Source of the DNA: Bacteroidota bacterium
GTDB lineage: Bacteria; Bacteroidota; Bacteroidia; Flavobacteriales; Flavobacteriaceae
DNA: 64,000 nucleotides
NCBI GenBank assembly: GCA_027620655.1
Contig: JAQCDS010000003.1
Coordinates: 74,449-138,448, forward strand
Direction of reading: 5' to 3'
Each line of letters opens with the position of its first letter. The stretch's first letter is position 1. A program made the position numbers and the translations under genes. The notes under the pieces were generated by a model that did not search any database, was not told the DNA's origin, and worked only from the letters and a program-made list of their open reading frames with translations. Below, in pieces: positions 27,491-35,440 of this stretch.

Positions 27491-28262
27491 ATTTTTGAGA
27501 AATGGTATCTAAAAAACGGGTTTCATAGTCCTCTTTTCCATCCCAATTGTTGTAATCTGGTTTGATGATGTTTTCTATAAAATCTGAAATTTCTTCAAAA
27601 GAATCCATTGTTGTTAGTTGAGACATCACACGGTCATAATCTTCATTATTGTTTTCAAACAAATGATTTACAAAGGCAAGTCGATCGTTGAGTCCAATTT
27701 GAAAACCAGAAGTTTTAAGTTGATCATTTAAAGATGTTTTCGGTGTTGCCGGTGATTCTTTTTCTTGTTCAATAGCAGGGTCTATAGCTTCGTCTTCTAG
27801 TGGTGCAAATATTGGTAGCTGGTTGTAATTTGGTGTCAAGGCAGAAAGATCTTCTTCTGTTTGTTCTGGTTCTTGTGTTTCATTTAATTCATCAACCAAA
27901 TCATCAACGGCTGTAGTTTCTTGAGGCATTTGAGCAACAATATCTTTAATTTTTTCTATCGCAGGCTCCATTAAGGCTTCCTCTTCGTTATTGTCAATAT
28001 TAACAAAAACTTTCTCATCAACCTCAACTGAATCTGTTACTTTGTTATTAAAAGCGCCTTCAAGGGCATCAAAAAAAGAAGCGCTTGTATCAATATCATC
28101 TGGTAGCTCACCTTCAAAATGCTCTTCTAAAAACTTTAGAATAGATATCTTTTGATATAACTGTGCGATTTCTTCATGCATTTTTGATAAATCTTCCCTA
28201 CCTGTTAATTTTAACACCCTATGTGCTATACTTATAAGTTCAGACTCCAGTTTCTTTTTCAT
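27480..28262 (-). CDS. conserved Bacteroidota protein with acidic linker, function unknown
   Basis: A 260-residue soluble protein in three parts. The N-terminal helical region runs to about residue 65 (SELISIAHRVLKLTGREDL). An acidic low-complexity linker covers about 75-180. The conserved C-terminal domain covers about 180-260 (SLNDQLKTSGFQIGLNDRLAF, FVNHLFENNNEDYDRVMSQL, PDYNNWDGKEDYETRFLD). I recall the C-terminal block as a lineage-wide conserved unit without a known role. A -7-like TAATTTTG (minus) lies only 7 bases before the start. It is divergent from tdk. Confidence 0.7.
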   Translation of the reverse strand: MKKKLESELISIAHRVLKLTGREDLSKMHEEIAQLYQKISILKFLEEHFEGELPDDIDTSASFFDALEGAFNNKVTDSVEVDEKVFVNIDNNEEEALMEPAIEKIKDIVAQMPQETTAVDDLVDELNETQEPEQTEEDLSALTPNYNQLPIFAPLEDEAIDPAIEQEKESPATPKTSLNDQLKTSGFQIGLNDRLAFVNHLFENNNEDYDRVMSQLTTMDSFEEISDFIENIIKPDYNNWDGKEDYETRFLDTISQKFTA

Positions 28263-28379
28263 TACAAAACAAAATTAATACGTTGAAATAAGTTTTAGTG
28301 TTATGCTTTTATTTTTAGTAAATTTACATCACCTTTATTAAAAGCAAATAAAATAATTTGCTTGCGCTAAAATTACAAA

Positions 28380-29021
28380 ATGTTTCTTGAAAATACAGTA
28401 AACGCTAAAGAACAATTTGGATGGATCGAAGTGATCTGTGGATCAATGTTTTCTGGAAAAACTGAAGAGTTAATTCGGCGTCTAAAGCGCGCGCAGTTTG
28501 CTAAACAAAAAGTTGAAATATTCAAGCCAGCAATAGATGTTCGATATGATGAAGATCGTGTTGTTTCTCACGATGCTAATGAAATTAGATCCACTCCTGT
28601 TCCTGCAGCCTCAAACATTCCTCTTTTGGCCGATGGCTGCGATGTGGTTGGTATAGACGAGGCTCAGTTTTTTGACGATGAAATTGTAAGTGTTTGTAAT
28701 GCGTTAGCCAACAAGGGTGTTCGTGTTATTGTTGCTGGTCTAGACATGGATTTTAAAGGCAACCCCTTTGGGCCAATGCCAAATCTTATGGCCACTGCAG
28801 AGTATGTAACCAAAGTACATGCTGTATGCACTAGAACAGGAAATTTAGCACAATATAGTTTCCGTAAATCAAGTGATGACAAATTAGTTCTTTTGGGAGA
28901 AGTTAAAGAATATGAGCCTCTGAGTCGAAGTGCGTTTTACAAGGCCATGACTAAGGAAAGAATTAAAGACTTGGATGTTGTTGACCCTGAAAATATAGAG
29001 TCTAAAAAGAAAAAAATTTAA
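28380..29021 (+). CDS. tdk: thymidine kinase
   Basis: It phosphorylates thymidine with ATP in pyrimidine salvage. The 213-residue protein has the P-loop [15 protein letters not shown] (about residues 21-35) and the Walker B-like [13 protein letters not shown]. The catalytic Glu sits in the DEAQFF motif. The zinc-binding region contains one Cys in HAVCTRTG, but a full four-Cys set is not evident, as in many type II bacterial enzymes of this clade. alr starts 5 bases after its stop, so the two are co-transcribed. Confidence 0.95.
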   Translation: MFLENTVNAKEQFGWIEVICGSMFSGKTEELIRRLKRAQFAKQKVEIFKPAIDVRYDEDRVVSHDANEIRSTPVPAASNIPLLADGCDVVGIDEAQFFDDEIVSVCNALANKGVRVIVAGLDMDFKGNPFGPMPNLMATAEYVTKVHAVCTRTGNLAQYSFRKSSDDKLVLLGEVKEYEPLSRSAFYKAMTKERIKDLDVVDPENIESKKKKI

Positions 29022-29026
29022 CTCTT

Positions 29027-30130
29027 GTGGTGGGCGAAACAATTTTAGAAATCAATCTTTCAGCATTAAAAAATAATTTTGACATACTCCGTGCCAAAAT
29101 TAATAAAAACACAATGTTGCTTGCTGTAGTTAAGGCTTTTGCTTATGGGAGTGATGCTGTAAAAATTGCTCAATTTCTAGAAGAGCTAGGGGTTAATTAT
29201 TTTGCGGTAGCTTACATCAATGAAGGGGTGTTGCTAAGAAAATCGGGGATAAAAACACCCATTCTTGTTCTTCATCCTCAACCTATAAATTTTCAACTTC
29301 TTATAAAATTTAATCTCGAGCCAAGTTTATACAGTTTTAATACTTTAAATGCTTTTATTGAAGTTGCAAATGCTAATTCCAAAGAAAATTTTCCTGTACA
29401 TATCAAATTTAATACTGGTCTCAATCGTCTTGGATTTGCACAAAAACAAATAGAGGATGTTGTTAAAATCGTTAATTCTAATCCTTCTATTCATGTAAAG
29501 TCTGTCTTTTCACACTTGGCTGCTAGTGAAGATGAAAAAGAACGAGATTTTTCTTTAAATCAAATTGAGCTTTTTCATAACATAACTGAGGCATTTCAAT
29601 CGTTATGCGGATATTCATTTATACGGCATCTTTGTAATACTTCTGGTGTAGTGAACTTTCCAGAAGCTCAGTTCGACATGGTTCGCTGTGGTATCGGAAT
29701 TTATGGCTTTGACAACATGAAAAACAACAACCATAAATTTATCCCTGTTGCGGCACTCAAAACAATTATTTCTCAAATTCACACTATTGAAAAAGGTCAA
29801 AGTGTAGGATATAATAGGGCGTTTATTGCTGAGCATGATAAAAAAATAGCAACTTTGCCCATTGGTCACGCCGATGGTATTGGCAGGCATTATGGCAATG
29901 GCGTGGGATCTGTATATGTTCAAGGACAAAAAGCGCCAATTGTAGGAAATGTTTGTATGGATATGATTATGATTGATGTTTCGGAAATTGATTGTAATGA
30001 AGGAGATGAAGTTATTCTTTTTGATAAAAATACAACTGCCGAAGAATTTGCAATAAATGGAGACACTATCTCTTATGAGCTTCTAACTGGGATTTCTCAG
30101 CGTGTAAAACGTGTTTTCATAACTGGATAA
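29027..30130 (+). CDS. alr: alanine racemase
   Basis: A pyridoxal-phosphate enzyme that makes D-alanine for peptidoglycan. In this 367-residue protein the PLP lysine is Lys36 in LLAVVKAFAYGSD. The second catalytic residue is the Tyr in GQSVGYNRAF (about residue 264). VRCGIGIYGF and VGNVCMDMIMIDV are also conserved. The start is GTG at 29027, with a second GTG one codon later. It follows tdk by 5 bases. Confidence 0.95.
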   Translation: MVGETILEINLSALKNNFDILRAKINKNTMLLAVVKAFAYGSDAVKIAQFLEELGVNYFAVAYINEGVLLRKSGIKTPILVLHPQPINFQLLIKFNLEPSLYSFNTLNAFIEVANANSKENFPVHIKFNTGLNRLGFAQKQIEDVVKIVNSNPSIHVKSVFSHLAASEDEKERDFSLNQIELFHNITEAFQSLCGYSFIRHLCNTSGVVNFPEAQFDMVRCGIGIYGFDNMKNNNHKFIPVAALKTIISQIHTIEKGQSVGYNRAFIAEHDKKIATLPIGHADGIGRHYGNGVGSVYVQGQKAPIVGNVCMDMIMIDVSEIDCNEGDEVILFDKNTTAEEFAINGDTISYELLTGISQRVKRVFITG

Positions 30131-30190
30131 TTTGTTTATATAATTAATTTTAGATAAGTTAAATATACTATTAACTCAAATCTAAAATTT

Positions 30191-30583
30191 ATGCTAAAAG
30201 AATTCAAAGAATTTGCAATGAAAGGCAACCTAGTAGATATCGCGGTTGCTTTTGTTATGGGAGCAGCATTCAAAGATGTTGTAACCAGTTTTACTGGTGG
30301 AATTGTTTCACCGTTAATTGGTCTAATTTTCAAGTCAGATTTCAAAGACCTAAAACATGTAATCCAAGAGGGTGCTATTAACGGTGATGGTATTATTGAA
30401 GGAGAATCGGCAATTCTGTGGGGGGAATTTCTTACCTATGTTATAGACTTCTTAATTGTAGCTTTTGTGATGTTCTTAGTTATTAAAGGAATAAACACTT
30501 TAAAGCGAAAAGAAGAAGAGGCACCTTCAGGACCATCAGACAACGATCTTTTGTCTGAAATTAGAGATTTACTAAAAAAATAG
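30191..30583 (+). CDS. mscL: large-conductance mechanosensitive channel
   Basis: This channel opens under membrane tension to release solutes during osmotic downshock. The 130-residue protein has the classic MscL start FKEFAMKGNLVDIAVAFVMG, followed by the first membrane helix and the periplasmic loop. The second helix is YVIDFLIVAFVMFLVIKGI and the C-terminal cytoplasmic helix is SEIRDLLKK. A strong terminator follows at 30596-30622. Confidence 0.97.
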   Translation: MLKEFKEFAMKGNLVDIAVAFVMGAAFKDVVTSFTGGIVSPLIGLIFKSDFKDLKHVIQEGAINGDGIIEGESAILWGEFLTYVIDFLIVAFVMFLVIKGINTLKRKEEEAPSGPSDNDLLSEIRDLLKK

Positions 30584-30595
30584 AGGTTTTTTTAT

Positions 30596-30622
30596 AAAAA
30601 GGGCGATAGTTCGCCCTTTTTT
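30596..30622 (+). terminator. rho-independent terminator after mscL
   Basis: The stem AAAAGGGCGA pairs with TCGCCCTTTT around a TAGT loop, continuing into a T-run. It lies 13 bases after the mscL stop. Confidence 0.9.
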
Positions 30623-30659
30623 ATTTTTAAAATTTAAGGGAAAGTAGATGCTTATTTAT

Positions 30660-30667
30660 TAATTTTG
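30660..30667 (+). promoter_or_regulatory. -7 element for asd
   Basis: TAATTTTG matches TAnnTTTG and lies 25 bases before the asd start, just after the mscL terminator. A -33 element is not clear: a TTTA is present but about 23 bases away. Confidence 0.4.
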
Positions 30668-30692
30668 CATTCTAATTTTAAGAAGTCATCAA

Positions 30693-31691
30693 ATGAAAAT
30701 AGCAGTTGTTGGAGCAACAGGAATGGTAGGCACCATTATGATAAAATTATTGGAAGAACGAAACTTTCCTGTTTCAGAATTAATCCCGGTAGCATCTGAA
30801 CGAAGTGTCGGAAAAATTATAACATTCAAAGGAGAGGATTACAAAATTGTTGGTCTCGAAAAAGCTGTATCTCTAAAGCCTGAAATTGCTATATTTTCTG
30901 CTGGTGGCGACACATCTCTTGCTTGGGCGCCAAAATTTGCTGAAGTTGGGTGTGTTGTCATCGATAATTCCTCTGCATGGCGAATGGATCCTACAAAAAA
31001 ACTTGTTGTTCCTGAAATTAACGCAAATGTTATCACTTCAGATGATAAAATTATTGCAAACCCTAATTGTTCTACAATTCAATTAGTTATGGCTCTTGCG
31101 CCTTTGCACAATCGCTATAAAATGAAACGTGTTGTCGTTTCAACTTATCAATCTGTTTCAGGAACTGGGGTAAAAGCAGTTCGACAAATGGAAAATGAAG
31201 TTCTCGGAAAAAGTGATGAAATGGCATATCCTTATCAAATCTTCAAAAATGCTTTGCCACATTGTGATGTTTTTCTAGAAAATGGATACACCAAAGAAGA
31301 AATGAAACTCGCTAAAGAGCCGCAAAAAATACTCGACGACAATTCTTTTGCTGTCACCGCAACTGCTGTAAGAATTCCAACTGCTGGCGGACATTCAGAA
31401 TCAGTCAATGTTGAATTTGAAGAAGATTTTGAGTTGAGCGAAGTAAGAAAAATTCTGAGTCAAATGCCGGGTGTAACTGTTCAAGACAACCCTGAAACCA
31501 ATACATATCCAATGCCAATTTTTGCTCATAATAAAGATGATGTTTTTGTTGGTAGATTGCGTCGGGATGAAAGCATGCCTAACACTTTAAACATGTGGAT
31601 TGTTGCTGATAATCTAAGAAAAGGCGCCGCCACAAACGCTATTCAAATCGCTGAATACATGGTCGAACATGTGTTCTCGCCAGCATCATAA
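30693..31691 (+). CDS. asd: aspartate-semialdehyde dehydrogenase
   Basis: It reduces aspartyl phosphate to aspartate semialdehyde for the lysine, threonine, methionine and diaminopimelate pathways. The 332-residue protein has the NADP loop VVGATGMVGTIM, the active-site Cys126 in NPNCSTIQL, and the substrate-binding YQSVSGTGVKAV and RIPTAGGHSESVNVEF with its catalytic His. The last base of its TAA is the first base of the following ATG, giving tight coupling to an ABC ATPase gene. Confidence 0.96.
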   Translation: MKIAVVGATGMVGTIMIKLLEERNFPVSELIPVASERSVGKIITFKGEDYKIVGLEKAVSLKPEIAIFSAGGDTSLAWAPKFAEVGCVVIDNSSAWRMDPTKKLVVPEINANVITSDDKIIANPNCSTIQLVMALAPLHNRYKMKRVVVSTYQSVSGTGVKAVRQMENEVLGKSDEMAYPYQIFKNALPHCDVFLENGYTKEEMKLAKEPQKILDDNSFAVTATAVRIPTAGGHSESVNVEFEEDFELSEVRKILSQMPGVTVQDNPETNTYPMPIFAHNKDDVFVGRLRRDESMPNTLNMWIVADNLRKGAATNAIQIAEYMVEHVFSPAS

Positions 31692-32608
31692 TGCTTTCAG
31701 TTAAAAACGTCGATTTTGGCTACAACAGTAGCAAAACCCTAAGTAATATTTCTTTGAATGTTCAAGCGGGTGAGTATCTTGCTGTTGTGGGAGAAAGCGG
31801 CTCTGGAAAAAGTACATTGTTAAAATTAATTTACGGGGAATTTGATGTAAACAATGGTTCTATTTTTTGGCACTCTACTCCTATATTGGGGCCAAAAAAT
31901 AAGCTCGTTGTTGGTCATAACTTCATGAAATATGTGGCTCAAGAGTTTGATTTAATGCCATTCACAACAGTTGCAGAAAACATTGGAACACACCTTTCTA
32001 ATTTCTTTCCAAAAGAAAAACAAAAACGCATCAAAGAGCTACTTGCTGTTGTTGAACTTGAAAAATATCATTCTACAAAAGTAAAACACCTTAGCGGAGG
32101 ACAAAAACAGCGTGTTGCACTTGCAAAAGCACTAGCAAAACAACCTGAAATTCTATTACTAGACGAACCTTTTAGTCATATTGATAATTTTAAAAAGCAA
32201 TCCTTAAGAAAAAATTTATTTCAGTTTTTAAAAGCTGAAAATATAGCCTGTATTGTGGCTACTCACGACAAAAATGATGTATTGGCTTTTGCTGATAATA
32301 TGCTTGTGTTACACCAAGGTAAAGTGCTGCTTAAAGGTTTACCAAAAGACCTCTACAAACAGCCTAAAGTTCCTTTAGTTGCAGCTTTTTTTTCAGAATA
32401 CAGTATAATTGATGACACAATTTATTATGCCCACCAAATAAAAGTTTCTGAAAAAGGATCTATAAAAGCAGAGGTAAAACATTGTTATTTTCAAGGAGCC
32501 CACTTTTTGATAGAGGCAAATTCTGATGATGAAATCATCTTCTTTAATCATCCAACATCTATTAAAATAAAAACAAGTGTGCTGTTAATAGCTAAAAAAG
32601 ATGTCTAA
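31691..32608 (+). CDS. ABC transporter ATP-binding protein without partner genes
   Basis: A 305-residue ATPase with Walker A GESGSGKST (about residues 35-43), ABC signature LSGGQKQRVALAKAL, Walker B ILLLDEPFSHID and H-loop VATHDKND. The C-terminal 80 residues resemble the regulatory extension of importer ATPases of the spermidine or iron type. No permease or binding-protein gene is nearby, so the substrate is unknown. The start overlaps asd by one base. Confidence 0.88.
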   Translation: MLSVKNVDFGYNSSKTLSNISLNVQAGEYLAVVGESGSGKSTLLKLIYGEFDVNNGSIFWHSTPILGPKNKLVVGHNFMKYVAQEFDLMPFTTVAENIGTHLSNFFPKEKQKRIKELLAVVELEKYHSTKVKHLSGGQKQRVALAKALAKQPEILLLDEPFSHIDNFKKQSLRKNLFQFLKAENIACIVATHDKNDVLAFADNMLVLHQGKVLLKGLPKDLYKQPKVPLVAAFFSEYSIIDDTIYYAHQIKVSEKGSIKAEVKHCYFQGAHFLIEANSDDEIIFFNHPTSIKIKTSVLLIAKKDV

Positions 32609-32680
32609 AATTTTAGTAAATTAGCAAAAACCCAATCTTTTTTATTTCAAAACAATGTTTTGAGGTTAATTTGTATTTCT

Positions 32681-34441
32681 ATGGAGCCTATAAAAAATCA
32701 CTCTGAAGAAGTTATAAAAAGACTTCCATTTCACTTAAAACAATTTATTGTTCCTCAAGATTACGAACAATACACCCCAATCAATCAAGCGGTTTGGAGA
32801 TATGTGATGCGAAAAAATATTGTACGCCTAAAAGACGTTGCGCATGAATCATATATTGAGGGGTTAAAAAAAACAGGAATTGATGTCAATTCAATCCCTA
32901 GTATTTATGGTATGAACCGAATTCTGAAAGATATTGGTTGGGCGGCTGTTGCTGTAGATGGCTTTATTCCTCCAAATGCTTTTATGGAATTTCAAGCTAA
33001 TAAAGTTCTTGTTATTGCTTCAGACATCAGACAATTAGAACATATTGAATACACTCCTGCTCCTGATATTATACATGAGGCTTCCGGCCATGCCCCCATA
33101 ATTGCCAGCCCAGATTATGCTGAATTTTTGAGGCGTCTTGGCGAAATTGGTGCAAAAGCCATTCTCTCTAAATATGATATTGATTTATACGAAGCTGTCC
33201 GAAAACTCTCGATTTTGAAAGAAGCTCCTGGCGTAGAAGAAAGCAAAATTTTAGCTGCTGAGAAAGAGGTAAATATTCTACAGAATCAACATCACGAATT
33301 CTCTGAAATGGCTCAAATAAGAAATATGCAATGGTGGAGTGTTGAGTATGGACTGGTGGGAAGTATGGATAACCCAAAAATTTATGGTGCTGGGCTTTTA
33401 TCTTCTATTGGTGAAAGCGAGTGGTGTATGAGTAATAAGGTTGAAAAAATTCCATATACCATTGATGTGGCCAAAAAAGGATTTGATATTACAAAACCAC
33501 AACCTCAACTTTATGTAACTCCAGATTTTGCTTATTTGATGGAGGTTTTAGAAGAATTTGCAAACTCATTAAGTGTTCGGAAAGGAGGTTATAAAGGTTT
33601 GCAAAAACTTATTGACTCTAGAACTGTTGGGACTATAGAATTGAGTACTGGTCTTCAAATTTCTGGTGTATTTACAAAACTAATATTAAATGAAGATAGA
33701 GAAGTTGTTTATTTTAAAACTGATGGGCCTACTGCCTTAGCTTATCGTGATAAAGAACTTGTGGGCCATGGAATAGAAACACATCAACACGGATACAGCT
33801 CGCCACTTGGAATGCTCAAAAGTGTAAATCTACCAATAGAAAACATGACACCTGTTGATTTAAAGGCGTATAATTTATATGACGGTCAACGGCTTTCCTT
33901 TGAGTTCGAAAGTGGTGTAAAAGTAGAAGGGTTAAACATCACTGGAATTCGAAATGTAAAGGGAAAAATCATGGTTATTCAACTAAAAGACTGCACTGTA
34001 ACCTATGGAGAAGACGTTCTTTTCAAGCCCGAATATGGTGTATTTGACATGGCTATTGGAAATGAAATAACTTCTGCTTTCGCTGGCGCCGCAGATAGTA
34101 GTTCTTTCCCTAACCTTTACTCTGTTTCTGAAACTAAAACCATCAAAGTAAAGAAAACAAAAAAAGAAATTGCGTTGGAAAACCTATACCAAAGAGTAAG
34201 AGACTTCAGAACGTTTGGTGAGTTTTCAAAAGATCATTTAGAGGCTGTTTTTTCTTCTCTAAAAGAAAATTACCCTGATGATTGGTTATTACCCTTAGAA
34301 CTTTTTGAACTTACAAGTGATACTCCATTGGGTTTGAAAATAAAAAACCACCTAGAATATTTAATAAAAATCAAACCCGAAATCACTCATCTTATAAAAT
34401 CTGGAATAGAGCTTGTTGAAAAAGCACCCACTTATTTGTAA
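32681..34441 (+). CDS. long aromatic amino acid hydroxylase (phenylalanine 4-monooxygenase-like)
   Basis: A pterin-dependent, iron-containing monooxygenase of about 586 residues, roughly twice the usual bacterial enzyme (about 270-300). The iron ligands are His132 and His137 in HEASGHAPIIASP and Glu222 in WWSVEYGLVG. The catalytic half runs to about residue 320. The C-terminal half starts around TGLQISGVF and shows beta-rich segments (SFEFESGVKVEGLNITGI, CTVTYGEDVLFKPEYG) then a helical end; I do not recognise it as a known domain. The start is ATG at 32681; the frame is open to TTG 32660, which adds seven unconserved residues. Likely substrate is phenylalanine. Confidence 0.88.
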   Translation: MEPIKNHSEEVIKRLPFHLKQFIVPQDYEQYTPINQAVWRYVMRKNIVRLKDVAHESYIEGLKKTGIDVNSIPSIYGMNRILKDIGWAAVAVDGFIPPNAFMEFQANKVLVIASDIRQLEHIEYTPAPDIIHEASGHAPIIASPDYAEFLRRLGEIGAKAILSKYDIDLYEAVRKLSILKEAPGVEESKILAAEKEVNILQNQHHEFSEMAQIRNMQWWSVEYGLVGSMDNPKIYGAGLLSSIGESEWCMSNKVEKIPYTIDVAKKGFDITKPQPQLYVTPDFAYLMEVLEEFANSLSVRKGGYKGLQKLIDSRTVGTIELSTGLQISGVFTKLILNEDREVVYFKTDGPTALAYRDKELVGHGIETHQHGYSSPLGMLKSVNLPIENMTPVDLKAYNLYDGQRLSFEFESGVKVEGLNITGIRNVKGKIMVIQLKDCTVTYGEDVLFKPEYGVFDMAIGNEITSAFAGAADSSSFPNLYSVSETKTIKVKKTKKEIALENLYQRVRDFRTFGEFSKDHLEAVFSSLKENYPDDWLLPLELFELTSDTPLGLKIKNHLEYLIKIKPEITHLIKSGIELVEKAPTYL

Positions 34442-34499
34442 TTGAAATAAGACCAATTTTACTATATTTATACCTAATCAAATTTAAAATCAAATTCTT

Positions 34500-35423
34500 A
34501 TGTCACTTTTTATGTACCCTTTTCTTTTTTTTGGCGCACTCATTCTCTTTGCTGCGTTTTTTGTTGTTAAACAACAAACTGCTGCTATTATAGAGCGTTT
34601 TGGAAAATTCCAAAGTATTCGTCATTCTGGACTTCAACTCAAAATTCCTTTAGTCGATAGAATCGCTGGGCGATTGAGTCTAAAAATTCAACAGTTAGAT
34701 GTTATTGTTGAAACAAAAACTTTAGACGACGTGTTTGTTCGCTTAAAAATCTCTGTTCAATACAAAGTAATCAGAGATAAAGTTTATGAAGCATTTTATA
34801 AATTAGATTACCCGCACGAGCAAATTACGTCTTATGTATTTGATGTTGTTCGCGCCGAAGTGCCAAAAATGAAACTCGATGATGTTTTTGTTAAAAAAGA
34901 TGACATCGCTATTGCTGTGAAAACTGAATTAAACGAAGCTATGATGGACTATGGTTATGACATCATCAAGACCCTTGTAACAGATATAGATCCAGATGCT
35001 CAGGTAAAAGCGGCGATGAATAGAATTAATGCTTCAGAGCGTGAAAAAATTGCTGCCCAATTTGAAGGTGATGCTGCGCGAATTTTAATTGTTGAAAAAG
35101 CAAAGGCTGAAGCTGAAAGTAAGCGCCTTCAAGGACAGGGTATTGCTGATCAAAGACGTGAAATTGCTCGGGGCTTAGAAGAGTCTGTTGAGGTGCTTAA
35201 CAAAGTAGGGATTAACTCTCAGGAGGCTTCTGCACTAATTGTTGTAACCCAGCACTATGATACGCTTCAATCTATTGGAGGTGAATCAAACAGTAACTTA
35301 ATTTTGTTGCCCAACTCTCCTCAGGCTGGAAGTAATATGCTAAACGATATGGTTGCGAGTTTTACTGCAAGCAATCAAATAGGAGAGGCTATGAAAAATC
35401 AAAAGAAAAAGGGAAGAGAATAG
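34500..35423 (+). CDS. SPFH/band 7 (stomatin-like) membrane protein
   Basis: A 307-residue protein with one N-terminal membrane helix (about residues 4-22). An SPFH domain follows (IIERFGKFQSIRHSGLQLKIPLVDRIA, LDVIVETKTLDDVFVRLKI), then a long coiled coil rich in Ala, Glu and Lys (ILIVEKAKAEAESKRLQGQG). Such proteins form large membrane-bound assemblies and organise lipid domains or protease partners. No NfeD-type partner gene is adjacent. It converges on glnS. Confidence 0.93.
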   Translation: MSLFMYPFLFFGALILFAAFFVVKQQTAAIIERFGKFQSIRHSGLQLKIPLVDRIAGRLSLKIQQLDVIVETKTLDDVFVRLKISVQYKVIRDKVYEAFYKLDYPHEQITSYVFDVVRAEVPKMKLDDVFVKKDDIAIAVKTELNEAMMDYGYDIIKTLVTDIDPDAQVKAAMNRINASEREKIAAQFEGDAARILIVEKAKAEAESKRLQGQGIADQRREIARGLEESVEVLNKVGINSQEASALIVVTQHYDTLQSIGGESNSNLILLPNSPQAGSNMLNDMVASFTASNQIGEAMKNQKKKGRE

Positions 35424-35440
35424 CTTTTTATCTATAAAAC

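Noticed and set aside
32660-32680. Upstream TTG start for the aromatic hydroxylase
   Set aside because: It would add seven residues without family resemblance; ATG at 32681 is the better start.
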